Origin: JAAZXR01 sp040265175
Lineage (GTDB): Bacteria; Myxococcota_A; Polyangia; Nannocystales; Nannocystaceae
Length of the DNA stretch: 11,233 nt
Assembly: GCA_040265175.1 (NCBI GenBank)
Contig: JBDQGY010000146.1
Span: 1 to 11,233 of the forward strand
Direction: 5' to 3'
Shown: in pieces, positions 1-6,727 of the stretch
How positions within the stretch are numbered: the first letter of the stretch is position 1
How the letters are laid out: each line of letters opens with the position of its first letter
Made by a program: the position numbers and the translations under genes
The notes under the pieces: model-generated
What the model was told of the DNA's origin: nothing
Seen by the model: only the letters and a program-made list of their open reading frames with translations
Database searches by the model: none

Positions 1-357
1 ACCAACACGCGAATCACCGACCCCGAGCTGTTGGAGCGCCGATACCCCCTCCGGGTCGAGCGCTTCGCCGTGCGGAGGGGCTCGGGCGGCGAGGGCACTC
101 ACCGCGGTGGCGACGGGGTGGTGCGCCGGCTACGGACGCTCGAGCCCCTGACCGTCTCCATGATCTCGGGGCGTCGCGAGGTCGGCGCACCTGGCCTCGA
201 AGGTGGCGCCTCCGGACGACCCGGCGAGAACCTCATTGACGGCGCCACTGTAGACGGGAGCTTTATTCGAGACCTCCCCGCCGACTCGACACTCGAGATC
301 CGCTCCCCCGGCGGCGGGGGCTTTGGCGCGCCACCTTCGCGCTCGAAGGGCCCCTAA
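1..357 (+). CDS. Hydantoinase B / 5-oxoprolinase family protein, C-terminal fragment (5' end outside window)
   Basis: The frame is open from base 1, reading TNTRITDPELLERRYP, and ends at TAA 355-357, so the start lies upstream of the window. The visible 118 residues match the C-terminal end of the HyuB / N-methylhydantoinase B family: the TNTRITDPE segment, RRGSGGEGTHRGGDGVVR, a later GRPGEN turn, and the glycine-rich end SPGGGGFGAP. Family members open cyclic imide or lactam rings (hydantoins, 5-oxoproline) with ATP, either together with a HyuA subunit or as one fused polypeptide. This fragment cannot show whether HyuA is separate or fused, nor the substrate. The next gene starts 49 bases downstream on the same strand. 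The family call is firm; the substrate is unknown. Confidence 0.88.
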   Translation, partial: TNTRITDPELLERRYPLRVERFAVRRGSGGEGTHRGGDGVVRRLRTLEPLTVSMISGRREVGAPGLEGGASGRPGENLIDGATVDGSFIRDLPADSTLEIRSPGGGGFGAPPSRSKGP

Positions 358-406
358 ACACCACGCGACATGGCGAAGCGGTGCGGGGTTTAGTAGGTTC
401 GGCGCT

Positions 407-1363
407 GTGAGCCTCGGACCCATCCCGTACTTTGATCCTCCCGCGTGGCGGCCGGACCTCCCACTCCTCGGTCCAACCCCGCTAGGAATCTTCGGTCCCA
501 TCGTCGTCATCGGCGTGCTCATCGGCATGCAGATCTGCCTCAAGCACGCCGCCCGACGCGACCTCGACGAAGGCGTCGCGCGCGATCATCTATTTTGGAC
601 CCTGATCTTTGGCTTTGTGATCTCCCACTGGATCTCGGTCATTTTCTACTTCCCAGAGCGTATCCAAGAGAACCCGTGGGTGCTGTTGCAGGTGTGGAAC
701 GGGCTGTCGAGTGTAGGCGGTTTCTTTGGGGCGTTTGTAGGGATGCTGTGGTTCGCCAAGAAGCACAAGCAGCCCATGTTGGTGTTCGCCGATATGAACA
801 TCTACGGCCTCGTCACCGGCATGATCTTTGGCCGCCTCTCGTGCGCCTTGGTGCACGACCATCCCGGTAAAATCGTAGACGCCATGACGCCCCTCGCGGT
901 CGGACCGTGGCCGTGCCGGTGTCCAGAGGGTGGCCGTCGCCTCTCCTCATGCTGTGTCGAAGGCACGGGCGTCTTCCGCTACGACCTCGGACTCGTCGAG
1001 TTCTCCGCGCTGCTCGTGCTCGGCGCGTTGTTGTATGGATGGTACGCTCGGAAACTCCGCCCCCACGGTCGCATCACGGGATTCGTCGCCACCTGCTACG
1101 GGGCGATCCGATTCGGCCTCGACTTCTTCCGCGAGACCACGGCCGGCAACGGTGTCTCCACCCCTGACCTGAGATACTTTGGCCTCACCATCGCCCAATA
1201 CTTCTCGATCGCCTTCTTCCTCGCCGGTATCTACCTCCTCGTTCGCAAGCCCCGTCCCCACGACGACAGCTATGCCAAAGAGAGCGACTACCAAGCCAAA
1301 CTCAAGGCCGAGGCAGCGACCGAATCGGACAACGACGGTTCCGACGTCCCGCCCGATTCTTGA
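407..1363 (+). CDS. lgt: Divergent prolipoprotein diacylglyceryl transferase (Lgt family)
   Basis: This is a 318-residue integral membrane protein. Lgt moves diacylglycerol from phosphatidylglycerol to the lipobox cysteine of prolipoproteins at the inner membrane. I chose GTG 407 because MSLGPIPYFDPP resembles Lgt N-termini; ATG 323 would overlap the upstream gene. A weak Shine-Dalgarno-like TAGG lies at 394-397. Hydrophobic stretches fall near residues 24-44, 63-82, 101-116, 130-148, 195-213 and 257-279. Lgt landmarks are WNGLSSVGGFFG (98-109), FGRLSC (141-146), YDLGLVEF (192-199) and YGAIRFGLDFFRE (231-243). It is divergent: the SFHGG histidine is replaced by SSVGG, and GRxGNFxNxE is not conserved after GR. 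A cysteine-rich loop (C170, C172, C182, C183) is also unusual. The C-terminal 35 residues are charged and probably cytoplasmic. The family is well supported; the activity is inferred. Confidence 0.85.
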   Translation: MSLGPIPYFDPPAWRPDLPLLGPTPLGIFGPIVVIGVLIGMQICLKHAARRDLDEGVARDHLFWTLIFGFVISHWISVIFYFPERIQENPWVLLQVWNGLSSVGGFFGAFVGMLWFAKKHKQPMLVFADMNIYGLVTGMIFGRLSCALVHDHPGKIVDAMTPLAVGPWPCRCPEGGRRLSSCCVEGTGVFRYDLGLVEFSALLVLGALLYGWYARKLRPHGRITGFVATCYGAIRFGLDFFRETTAGNGVSTPDLRYFGLTIAQYFSIAFFLAGIYLLVRKPRPHDDSYAKESDYQAKLKAEAATESDNDGSDVPPDS

Positions 1364-1371
1364 CGGGTTCC

Positions 1372-2472
1372 CTACTCGCTGCGCGCGAGCGGGAGCCGGT
1401 AAAACGCGTCGTCGTGCAGATTGCCGAGCAGCAACCCCTTAAACGAGGGCTGCGCTGAGGTGACCTCAAACACGGTTTTCGCCTCAGGGTCGTGAAGCGT
1501 CTCCAAAACCCCCCCCTCTTCATCAAAGACCATCACGAGCCCGTAGCGGATGGGCTTGGGCCAAAGGGCCTCTGGGAGCCGTGAGATGAACCTACGCGTC
1601 CAGGGTCTAGGTGCCACGAGCGCGCCGAGTGGATTCGTGATGGAACCCATGGCCACATAAAATTTCCCTTGTCCGTCTCCCGCCACGCCGTCGGGATATC
1701 CCGGGAGCCCCTCGGCGAACACCTCCCGCGAGCCCTTCTTCGGCCCTCGTAACCACACACGAGAGATACGCCCGCGAAAGGTCTCGTTGACGAGCACAAA
1801 GGACTCATCGGAGGACAAGGCGACCCCGTTGGCGAAGTACAGCGAGTCCGCGAGCACCTCCACCTCGCCCTTGGTCGGATCGTAGCGCAACAGCCGCCCG
1901 TACGGCTTGGACTCGAACAGGTCGTTCATGAAGTTGGGATACTTCCAGCGCCAGCTGGCGTCCGAAAAGTAGATGACACCATCGCTCCCCACGTCCACGT
2001 CGTCCGCGAACCCAAACGGGAGGCCGTCCGCCTCGGTCGCGAGCGTCGTCACGGTCCCGTCTGGAGCCACCGACAAGAGTCCCATTTGTGCGTCACACAC
2101 GATGAGATTTCCAGTGGGGTCGAAATCCATGCCGAGCGGTCGCCCCCCGGTCTCGACCCAATCCTCGATACTCCCCTCCTCGTCGATCCGAACGATGCGA
2201 CCGTCCTCCAAGGCCGCATAAAATCGACCTTCGCTGTCCACATCCACATCCTCAGGGCCGTAGATCTGTCCGCGCCCGAGGGGCTGCGCCGCCTGCAACC
2301 TAAGGTTCGGCGCGAGCGCGCCCTCCATGGGCATCGTCGGCGCCGGCGTCCACGCCACCGGATCCACTTCCCCCGGCGCGAGCGCCAGGCCGCCTATGCT
2401 CACAACCGTGAGCAGCGCCATGAACGCCATCGCCCGTCGAACTGCCGTCGCCACGCCCCTATAGTCTCTCAT
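1372..2472 (-). CDS. Strictosidine synthase / APMAP / SMP-30-like six-bladed beta-propeller, membrane-anchored or exported
   Basis: The product has 366 residues. A short basic N-terminus (MRDYRGVATAVRR) precedes a hydrophobic segment at about 14-32, so the protein is either a signal-anchor type or secreted. The remainder is an NHL/SMP-30-like propeller with repeated blades. Motifs resembling animal APMAP and plant strictosidine synthase-like proteins are GPEDVDVD (72-79), GRPLGMDFDPTGNLIVCDA (110-128), DDVDVGSDGVIYFSD (157-171), YGRLLRYDP (191-199), FANGVALSSDESFVLVNET (213-231) and PGYPDGV (257-263). In this superfamily such acidic residues and the ANG/PDG positions line a calcium site, and many members are lactonases or arylesterases; the natural substrate here is unknown. 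It is the last gene of the minus-strand block, 68 bases after glpX. No strong ribosome binding site is visible; ATG 2430 (residue 15) is an alternative start. Its end lies 8 bases from the converging lgt end. Confidence 0.85.
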   Translation of the reverse strand: MRDYRGVATAVRRAMAFMALLTVVSIGGLALAPGEVDPVAWTPAPTMPMEGALAPNLRLQAAQPLGRGQIYGPEDVDVDSEGRFYAALEDGRIVRIDEEGSIEDWVETGGRPLGMDFDPTGNLIVCDAQMGLLSVAPDGTVTTLATEADGLPFGFADDVDVGSDGVIYFSDASWRWKYPNFMNDLFESKPYGRLLRYDPTKGEVEVLADSLYFANGVALSSDESFVLVNETFRGRISRVWLRGPKKGSREVFAEGLPGYPDGVAGDGQGKFYVAMGSITNPLGALVAPRPWTRRFISRLPEALWPKPIRYGLVMVFDEEGGVLETLHDPEAKTVFEVTSAQPSFKGLLLGNLHDDAFYRLPLARSE

Positions 2473-2540
2473 CGCGGCGTCATTTGCACCGACATTCGCG
2501 GCGTCTCGGCACGCGACGCCTCCGCGAAGGTCGCGCTGCC

Positions 2541-3491
2541 CTAGAGCATGTCGAGGCGGATGGTCGTCTCGACGTACCGGCGCGATCCGGTCTTGCTGTC
2601 GGCGATGAAGCTGTGCAAGTCGACGGTGTCGCCGTTGCGCCTCGCGCCCCGCAAGAGCTTGCCAGAGGTCACGCCGGTGGCCGAGAAGATGCAGTCGCCT
2701 CGCACGATCTCGTCGCGGGCGAGCTTCGCCGAAGGGTCGTCAATCCCCATGGAGATGGCGCGGTCACGTTGCGCACCATCTTCACAAAACAGCCGGCCTT
2801 GGAACTCACCGCCCAACGCTCGAAGCGCTGCGGCGGCCAGCACCCCCTCCGGAGCGCCACCACGACCGATCATCATGTGAACCCCCGTGTTGGGGAGCGC
2901 CGCCGCGACCGCAGGAGCCACGTCGCCGTCGGAGATCAAGGACACGCGCGCCCCCGCATGTCGAAGCTCTTCCACGATGTGATCGTGCCGCGGACGCTCG
3001 AGCACCACCACGCCGATGTCGTACACCGGGCGCCCGAGTGCCTTCGCGAGCGCCACCACGTTCTCCCGCGGAGAGCGATCGATGTCGACCACGCCGCGCC
3101 CTGCGGGCCCCGTCGCGATCTTATCCATGTACATGTCCGGCGCCGCGAGCAGCTTGCCCTCTTCAGCCACCGCGAGGGTGGTGATGGCTCCAGGCTGGTC
3201 CTTCGCGCACAGGTTGGTGCCCTCAAGAGGGTCCACTGCGATATCAAACATGGGCAAGGTGTCGTCGTTAGGGCCGACCACCTCTCCGATAAAAAGCATG
3301 GGCGCCTCGTCCATCTCGCCCTCTCCGATGACGACCTTGCCGCGCGCGTCGATGCGATCGAACGCCTTGCGCATGGCCCCCACCGCCAGCGCGTCCGCGT
3401 CATTTTTTCGACCCATGCCAACGAGCACCGCGGAGGCAGCCGCGGCCGCCTCCGTCACGCTCACGTATTCGATTAGATATTTGCGTTCCAT
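2541..3491 (-). CDS. glpX: Fructose-1,6-bisphosphatase, class II (GlpX)
   Basis: The product has 316 residues, slightly shorter than E. coli GlpX (about 336). It hydrolyses fructose 1,6-bisphosphate to fructose 6-phosphate in gluconeogenesis, using divalent metal in the cytoplasm. The signatures of this lithium-sensitive phosphatase fold are present: KNDAD (29-33) with metal-binding D31, IGEGEMDEAPML (55-66), the metal site DPLEGTNL (87-94), ISDGD (186-190) and GRGGAPEGV (209-217). I chose ATG 3491 because MERKYLIEYVSVTEAAA fits the GlpX N-terminus; the frame is open further upstream but would run into the preceding gene. The thioesterase stop is 14 bases upstream, so the two are probably co-transcribed. 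No clear Shine-Dalgarno sequence precedes the ATG. In some bacteria GlpX-type enzymes also act on sedoheptulose 1,7-bisphosphate; that is not decidable here. Confidence 0.96.
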   Translation of the reverse strand: MERKYLIEYVSVTEAAAAASAVLVGMGRKNDADALAVGAMRKAFDRIDARGKVVIGEGEMDEAPMLFIGEVVGPNDDTLPMFDIAVDPLEGTNLCAKDQPGAITTLAVAEEGKLLAAPDMYMDKIATGPAGRGVVDIDRSPRENVVALAKALGRPVYDIGVVVLERPRHDHIVEELRHAGARVSLISDGDVAPAVAAALPNTGVHMMIGRGGAPEGVLAAAALRALGGEFQGRLFCEDGAQRDRAISMGIDDPSAKLARDEIVRGDCIFSATGVTSGKLLRGARRNGDTVDLHSFIADSKTGSRRYVETTIRLDML

Positions 3492-3505
3492 GTGTTGTGT
3501 CCGGG

Positions 3506-3982
3506 CTACGGTGTGGCGTCGGTGAGGAGCGTGTTCAAGCGCGCGTAAATATGTTCGGGCATTCGGGTCGCGCGCCCATCTTCGAGGCGCGTGCACCCAT
3601 GTTGGGTGATCGCGTGGAGGAGCACGACACGAGACTCAAGCCCGTGTCGGTCTCCAGGTTCCACCGACAATTGGTAGCAGAAATTCAAGCGCGCATAGCC
3701 AACCTTCGAAATCCCCACCCACAGCGACACCAGGTCGTCGTATTTGGCGGGTGCGAGATACGACAAAGCGAGATCGATCACCGGCAGGCCGAATCCTTCT
3801 CGCTCCATCTCGGCGTACACGACACCGTGATTTCGCATGAACTCAACGCGAGCGTGCTCCATAAACCGCAGATAGGTCCCGTGGTAGACGATACCCATGC
3901 GATCCGTGTCACCGTAGATGACTCGAACTTGAGTGGCGAGGGACAATGCCCCGGACTCTGGAGGTGTGACAAGCCGCGCCAT
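3506..3982 (-). CDS. ybgC: Acyl-CoA thioesterase, YbgC / 4-hydroxybenzoyl-CoA thioesterase family
   Basis: The product has 158 residues, close to the usual 130-150 for single-hotdog thioesterases. The N-terminal part carries the family signature: VIYGDTDRMGIVYHGTYLRF (21-40) followed by MEHARVEFMR (41-50), with the conserved aspartates at D25/D27, H34 and E42. These enzymes hydrolyse acyl-CoA thioesters as cytoplasmic dimers or tetramers, and YbgC members are often encoded beside tol-pal genes. No tol-pal gene is present here, so the substrate cannot be guessed from context. The ATG at 3982-3980 shares one base with the TGA of homoserine dehydrogenase (TGATG), which implies translational coupling. 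A weak GGAG lies about 11 bases upstream of the ATG. The frame is open far upstream, but that part overlaps the dehydrogenase and does not resemble a protein family. Confidence 0.92.
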   Translation of the reverse strand: MARLVTPPESGALSLATQVRVIYGDTDRMGIVYHGTYLRFMEHARVEFMRNHGVVYAEMEREGFGLPVIDLALSYLAPAKYDDLVSLWVGISKVGYARLNFCYQLSVEPGDRHGLESRVVLLHAITQHGCTRLEDGRATRMPEHIYARLNTLLTDATP

Positions 3983-5304
3983 CAGTCCCGGGACTCCATA
4001 AAGCGAATCCGTACCGTCGGCTCCACGCAGTCGTCCCCCCGCTCGATCTCCGAAATGGCCGCCGCCATCGCGGCCTCGCTCACGACCTCGGTCACGATGA
4101 CCAGGCGGGCGTGGGACGCCCCCTCGGGGTGATCTTGGCGCATCTTCGCGATGCTGACTCCATGCGCCCCGAGGATGGTGGCCACCCGGCCGAGCACTCC
4201 TGAGACGTGGGCGACGTGCACGCACACATAGTTCGCGTGCTCCACGCTGTCCATGCTGGCTCCGACCACGCTGGCCAGCGGACGCACCGGCGAGGCGTCG
4301 TCTCCCTTGGTGGACGCCTCGCCCGCGCGGTGCGCCAAGATCGTACGCGCGACGTCCATGATGTCGGAGGTGACCGCGACACCGGTGGGCATCATCCCCG
4401 CCCCTTGGCCGTAGTACATGGAGCGACCCAGCGCCTCCGACTCTACGAGCACAGCGTTGTACGCGCCATGAACCCCCGCGAGTACGTGGTCTTGGGGCAA
4501 CAACACCGGGTGCACGCGCAGGCGTAGCGCGTCCTCTTCCAGGCGCGACGCGATCGCCAAGCTTCGCACCACGTAGCCGAGATCTTTCGCGACGGCGAGA
4601 TCGTAGTCGCGAACCGACTCGATGCCTTCCACGAAGATCGAATCGAGGGCGACTCGCTTGCCGAAACTCAATAACGCGAGCAGCGCAAGCTTGTGAGCCG
4701 CGTCGACTCCGCCCACGTCTAGCGAGGGGTCTGCCTCGGCATAACCAGCGGCCTGAGCCTGGGACACCGCCTCGGCATACCCCAGCCCGTCCCGAGTCAT
4801 CTTGTCGAGCACGTAGTTGGATGTGCCGTTGACGATGCCGCAAATCCGATGCACGCGATCCGACGCGAGCCCATGCCGGATCGCCCGAAGCACGGGGATG
4901 CCACCGGCGACCGCACCTTCAAACAAGAGCTCACACCCCACCTCTTGAGCCCGCTGAAACAACACCTCTCCGTGCTCGGCGAGGAGCGCCTTGTTCGCCG
5001 TGACCACGTGCTTTCCCGCGGACAAGGCCTGCTCGACCATGTCTTTGGCCGCGGTCGTTCCGCCGATCAACTCCACGATCACCGCGATCTCTGGATCGTC
5101 GAGCACCACGGAGGCGTCCGTCGTCAAAAGCCCCTCGGGTGTCTCGACCTCACGGGGTGAAGAGAGATCTCGCACGAGCACTCGCTTCACCTCGATGCGC
5201 GCCGACACTCGTTGCTCCAGTGTTTGCGCGTGCTCGCGGAGAATCCGTAATACTCCCGCGCCCACGTTTCCGAGGCCGAGCACGCCGATCTTGATGGAAC
5301 GCAT
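3982..5304 (-). CDS. hom: Homoserine dehydrogenase with C-terminal ACT domain
   Basis: The product has 440 residues, normal for the monofunctional enzyme. It reduces aspartate semialdehyde to homoserine with NAD(P)H, the branch step to threonine, methionine and isoleucine. An N-terminal Rossmann domain begins IGVLGLGNVGAGVLR (6-20). Further family motifs are VTANKALLAEHG (101-112), EGAVAGGIPV (129-138), NGTSNY (159-164) and the catalytic region EADPSLDVGGVDAAHKL (190-206) with K205. An ACT domain at about 356-437 (CVHVAHVSGVLGRVATILG, 361-379) suggests allosteric feedback, probably by threonine as in related enzymes. The gene heads the minus-strand block. A sigma70-like promoter lies immediately upstream and no Shine-Dalgarno sequence is visible before ATG 5304, so translation may be leaderless. 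Its stop overlaps the start of the thioesterase gene by one base. Confidence 0.97.
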   Translation of the reverse strand: MRSIKIGVLGLGNVGAGVLRILREHAQTLEQRVSARIEVKRVLVRDLSSPREVETPEGLLTTDASVVLDDPEIAVIVELIGGTTAAKDMVEQALSAGKHVVTANKALLAEHGEVLFQRAQEVGCELLFEGAVAGGIPVLRAIRHGLASDRVHRICGIVNGTSNYVLDKMTRDGLGYAEAVSQAQAAGYAEADPSLDVGGVDAAHKLALLALLSFGKRVALDSIFVEGIESVRDYDLAVAKDLGYVVRSLAIASRLEEDALRLRVHPVLLPQDHVLAGVHGAYNAVLVESEALGRSMYYGQGAGMMPTGVAVTSDIMDVARTILAHRAGEASTKGDDASPVRPLASVVGASMDSVEHANYVCVHVAHVSGVLGRVATILGAHGVSIAKMRQDHPEGASHARLVIVTEVVSEAAMAAAISEIERGDDCVEPTVRIRFMESRD

Positions 5305-5312
5305 CGGCGCGG

Positions 5313-5341
5313 ACGTTACAAATCGGCTCCGCAGGCGTCAA
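5313..5341 (-). promoter_or_regulatory. Predicted sigma70-type promoter of hom (-35 TTGACG, 17-bp spacer, -10 TAACGT)
   Basis: On the minus strand TTGACG (5341-5336) is followed, after exactly 17 bases, by TAACGT (5318-5313). The -35 box matches the consensus at 5 of 6 positions and the -10 box at 4 of 6. A start about 7 bases beyond the -10 box would fall near 5306, one or two bases before the hom ATG at 5304-5302. The message would therefore have almost no 5' leader, which agrees with the absence of a Shine-Dalgarno sequence. The promoter is predicted from box match and spacing only. Confidence 0.6.
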
Positions 5342-5406
5342 TCCTCCCATGCGCGGCCCCCTCCATGAGCCCGAGGACCGCAGATGCGCCGGGGGTCCCA
5401 AACGGG

Positions 5407-5412
5407 TACTCT
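5407..5412 (+). promoter_or_regulatory. Possible -10 element of eno (TACTCT)
   Basis: TACTCT lies 10 bases before the eno ATG at 5423, and a start about 7 bases after it would fall near 5419. The expected -35 position (about 5384-5389) holds no good match to TTGACA, so an activator or another sigma factor would be needed, or the true promoter lies elsewhere in the spacer. No Shine-Dalgarno sequence precedes the eno ATG, which fits a very short leader. Weak evidence. Confidence 0.25.
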
Positions 5413-5422
5413 GCCCCCTCAC

Positions 5423-6727
5423 ATGAGCACCATCGTCGAAATTGAAGCACGAGAAATCCTCGACTCCCGCGGAAATCCAACCGTCGAAGTCCAGGTCATG
5501 ACCGAGCTTGGCAGCCTCGGACGCGCGGCCGTCCCCTCCGGCGCGAGCACGGGGGAGCACGAAGCCCACGAGCTGCGTGACCAAGACGCCTCCCGCTACC
5601 GCGGGAAAGGCGTCACCAAGGCGGTCGGAAACGTGAACGCTGAGGCGAGCAACGCCGTGCTCGGACTCGACGCGTGCGATCAAAAAGACGTGGACGGCAT
5701 TTTGTTGGAGCTCGACGGGACGCCAAACAAGGCCCGCCTAGGCGCGAACGCGCTGCTCGGAATCTCCATGGCCGTCGCCCGCGCCGGCGCGATGGACGTG
5801 GGCCTGCCGCTGTATCGATATCTTGGCGGCACCTTGGCCCACACCTTGCCCGTGCCGCTGATGAACGTCATCAACGGTGGCGCCCACGCGGACAACAACC
5901 TCGACTTTCAAGAGACCATGCTCGTGCCCCACGGCTTCGAGAGCTTCAAGGACGCCCTTCGAGCCGGTGTCGAAACCTTTCACGCCCTCCGCGATCTCTT
6001 GAGCGCCGAGGGAAAATCCACCAACGTTGGGGACGAGGGAGGCTTTGCCCCGGACATGGCGAGCAACGACGAGGCCCTCGGCACGCTGCTCACCGCCATC
6101 GAAAAGGCCGGGTATCGACCTGGAGAGCAGATCTCCTTGGCCCTCGATGTCGCCGCGTCGGAGTTCTTCGACGCGAAGACGAGCGAGTACGTGCTGGCTG
6201 GCGAAGGAGGCACACGCCTCTCCTCTGAGGCCCTCGTCGCGCGATACGCCGACCTCGCGAAGAAATACCCGCTCGTCTCCATCGAGGACGGCATGGATGA
6301 GAACGACTGGTCCGGCTGGTCCGCGTTGACAACGGCCCTCGGCGATCGCACCCAGCTCGTGGGCGACGACCTGTTCGTCACCAACCCGACGCGGCTGCGG
6401 CGAGGCATCGACGCCGGCGTCGCCAACGCCCTGCTCGTCAAGCTCAACCAGATCGGTACGGTCTCGGAGACCCTCGAGGCGATGGAGCTCGCGCACCGAA
6501 ACGCGTACGCCTGCGTGGTGTCTCACCGCAGCGGCGAGACCGGAGACACGTTCATCGCGGATCTCGCGGTCGCGACCCAAGCGGGGCAAATCAAAACCGG
6601 CAGCGCGTCACGTTCGGACCGCATCGAGAAATACAACCAACTGCTGCGAATTGAGTCCGACCTCGGCGCCCTGGCGCACTTCCCTGGCAGCAACGTACTT
6701 CGTGGGGTCATCCCCAAACATGATTAA
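5423..6727 (+). CDS. eno: Enolase (phosphopyruvate hydratase)
   Basis: The product has 434 residues, the normal size. It converts 2-phosphoglycerate to phosphoenolpyruvate in glycolysis and the reverse in gluconeogenesis. All active-site landmarks are present: the mobile loop SGASTGEHEA (39-48), NGGAHADN (151-158) with H155, GDEGGFAP (203-210) with E205, and Mg ligands D242, E288 (SIEDGM) and D315 (GDDLFVTN). K340 (VKLNQIGT), SHRSGETGD (367-375) and K391 (GQIKTGSASRSDR) complete the site. ATG 5423 was chosen because MSTIVEIEAREILDSRGNPT begins exactly as enolases do; the in-frame ATG 5384 would add 13 untypical residues. No Shine-Dalgarno is visible. The end of the gene overlaps the start of the M16-like gene by 8 bases, so the two are probably co-transcribed. 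Confidence 0.98.
   Translation: MSTIVEIEAREILDSRGNPTVEVQVMTELGSLGRAAVPSGASTGEHEAHELRDQDASRYRGKGVTKAVGNVNAEASNAVLGLDACDQKDVDGILLELDGTPNKARLGANALLGISMAVARAGAMDVGLPLYRYLGGTLAHTLPVPLMNVINGGAHADNNLDFQETMLVPHGFESFKDALRAGVETFHALRDLLSAEGKSTNVGDEGGFAPDMASNDEALGTLLTAIEKAGYRPGEQISLALDVAASEFFDAKTSEYVLAGEGGTRLSSEALVARYADLAKKYPLVSIEDGMDENDWSGWSALTTALGDRTQLVGDDLFVTNPTRLRRGIDAGVANALLVKLNQIGTVSETLEAMELAHRNAYACVVSHRSGETGDTFIADLAVATQAGQIKTGSASRSDRIEKYNQLLRIESDLGALAHFPGSNVLRGVIPKHD

Larger units (their letters stand above)
5305..5422. promoter_or_regulatory. Divergent intergenic region between hom and eno
   Basis: This 118-base spacer separates the two outward-facing gene sets and is the only place in the window where divergent transcription starts. 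The half next to hom holds a good minus-strand promoter. The half next to eno holds only a weak -10-like TACTCT close to the eno ATG. I see no further strong inverted repeat, no riboswitch-like fold and no small gene in it. Whether one regulator controls both directions cannot be judged from the sequence. Confidence 0.7.

Noticed and set aside
323..406. ATG 323 as a start for the lgt-like gene
   Set aside because: It would overlap the upstream gene and add 28 basic residues unlike any Lgt N-terminus; GTG 407 begins at the family-like MSLGPIPYF.
1375..1389. CTCGC-TGCGC-GCGAG hairpin at the converging ends of lgt and the APMAP-like gene as a bidirectional terminator
   Set aside because: The stem is only 5 base pairs, lies inside a coding region and has no T-run; Rho-dependent or no termination is as likely.
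2500..2520. Inverted repeat GGCGTC...GACGCC between glpX and the APMAP-like gene as a terminator
   Set aside because: It has only 6 base pairs with a 9-base loop and no T-run on either side, and such repeats are frequent by chance in this GC-rich DNA.
2484..3476. 330-codon plus-strand open frame opposite glpX
   Set aside because: It is rich in His and Arg without any motif, while the opposite strand carries an unmistakable GlpX.
3983..4843. Long open frame extending the thioesterase gene upstream on the minus strand
   Set aside because: The added 287 residues are an Arg/Gly-rich shadow of homoserine dehydrogenase in another frame; the thioesterase domain starts at ATG 3982.
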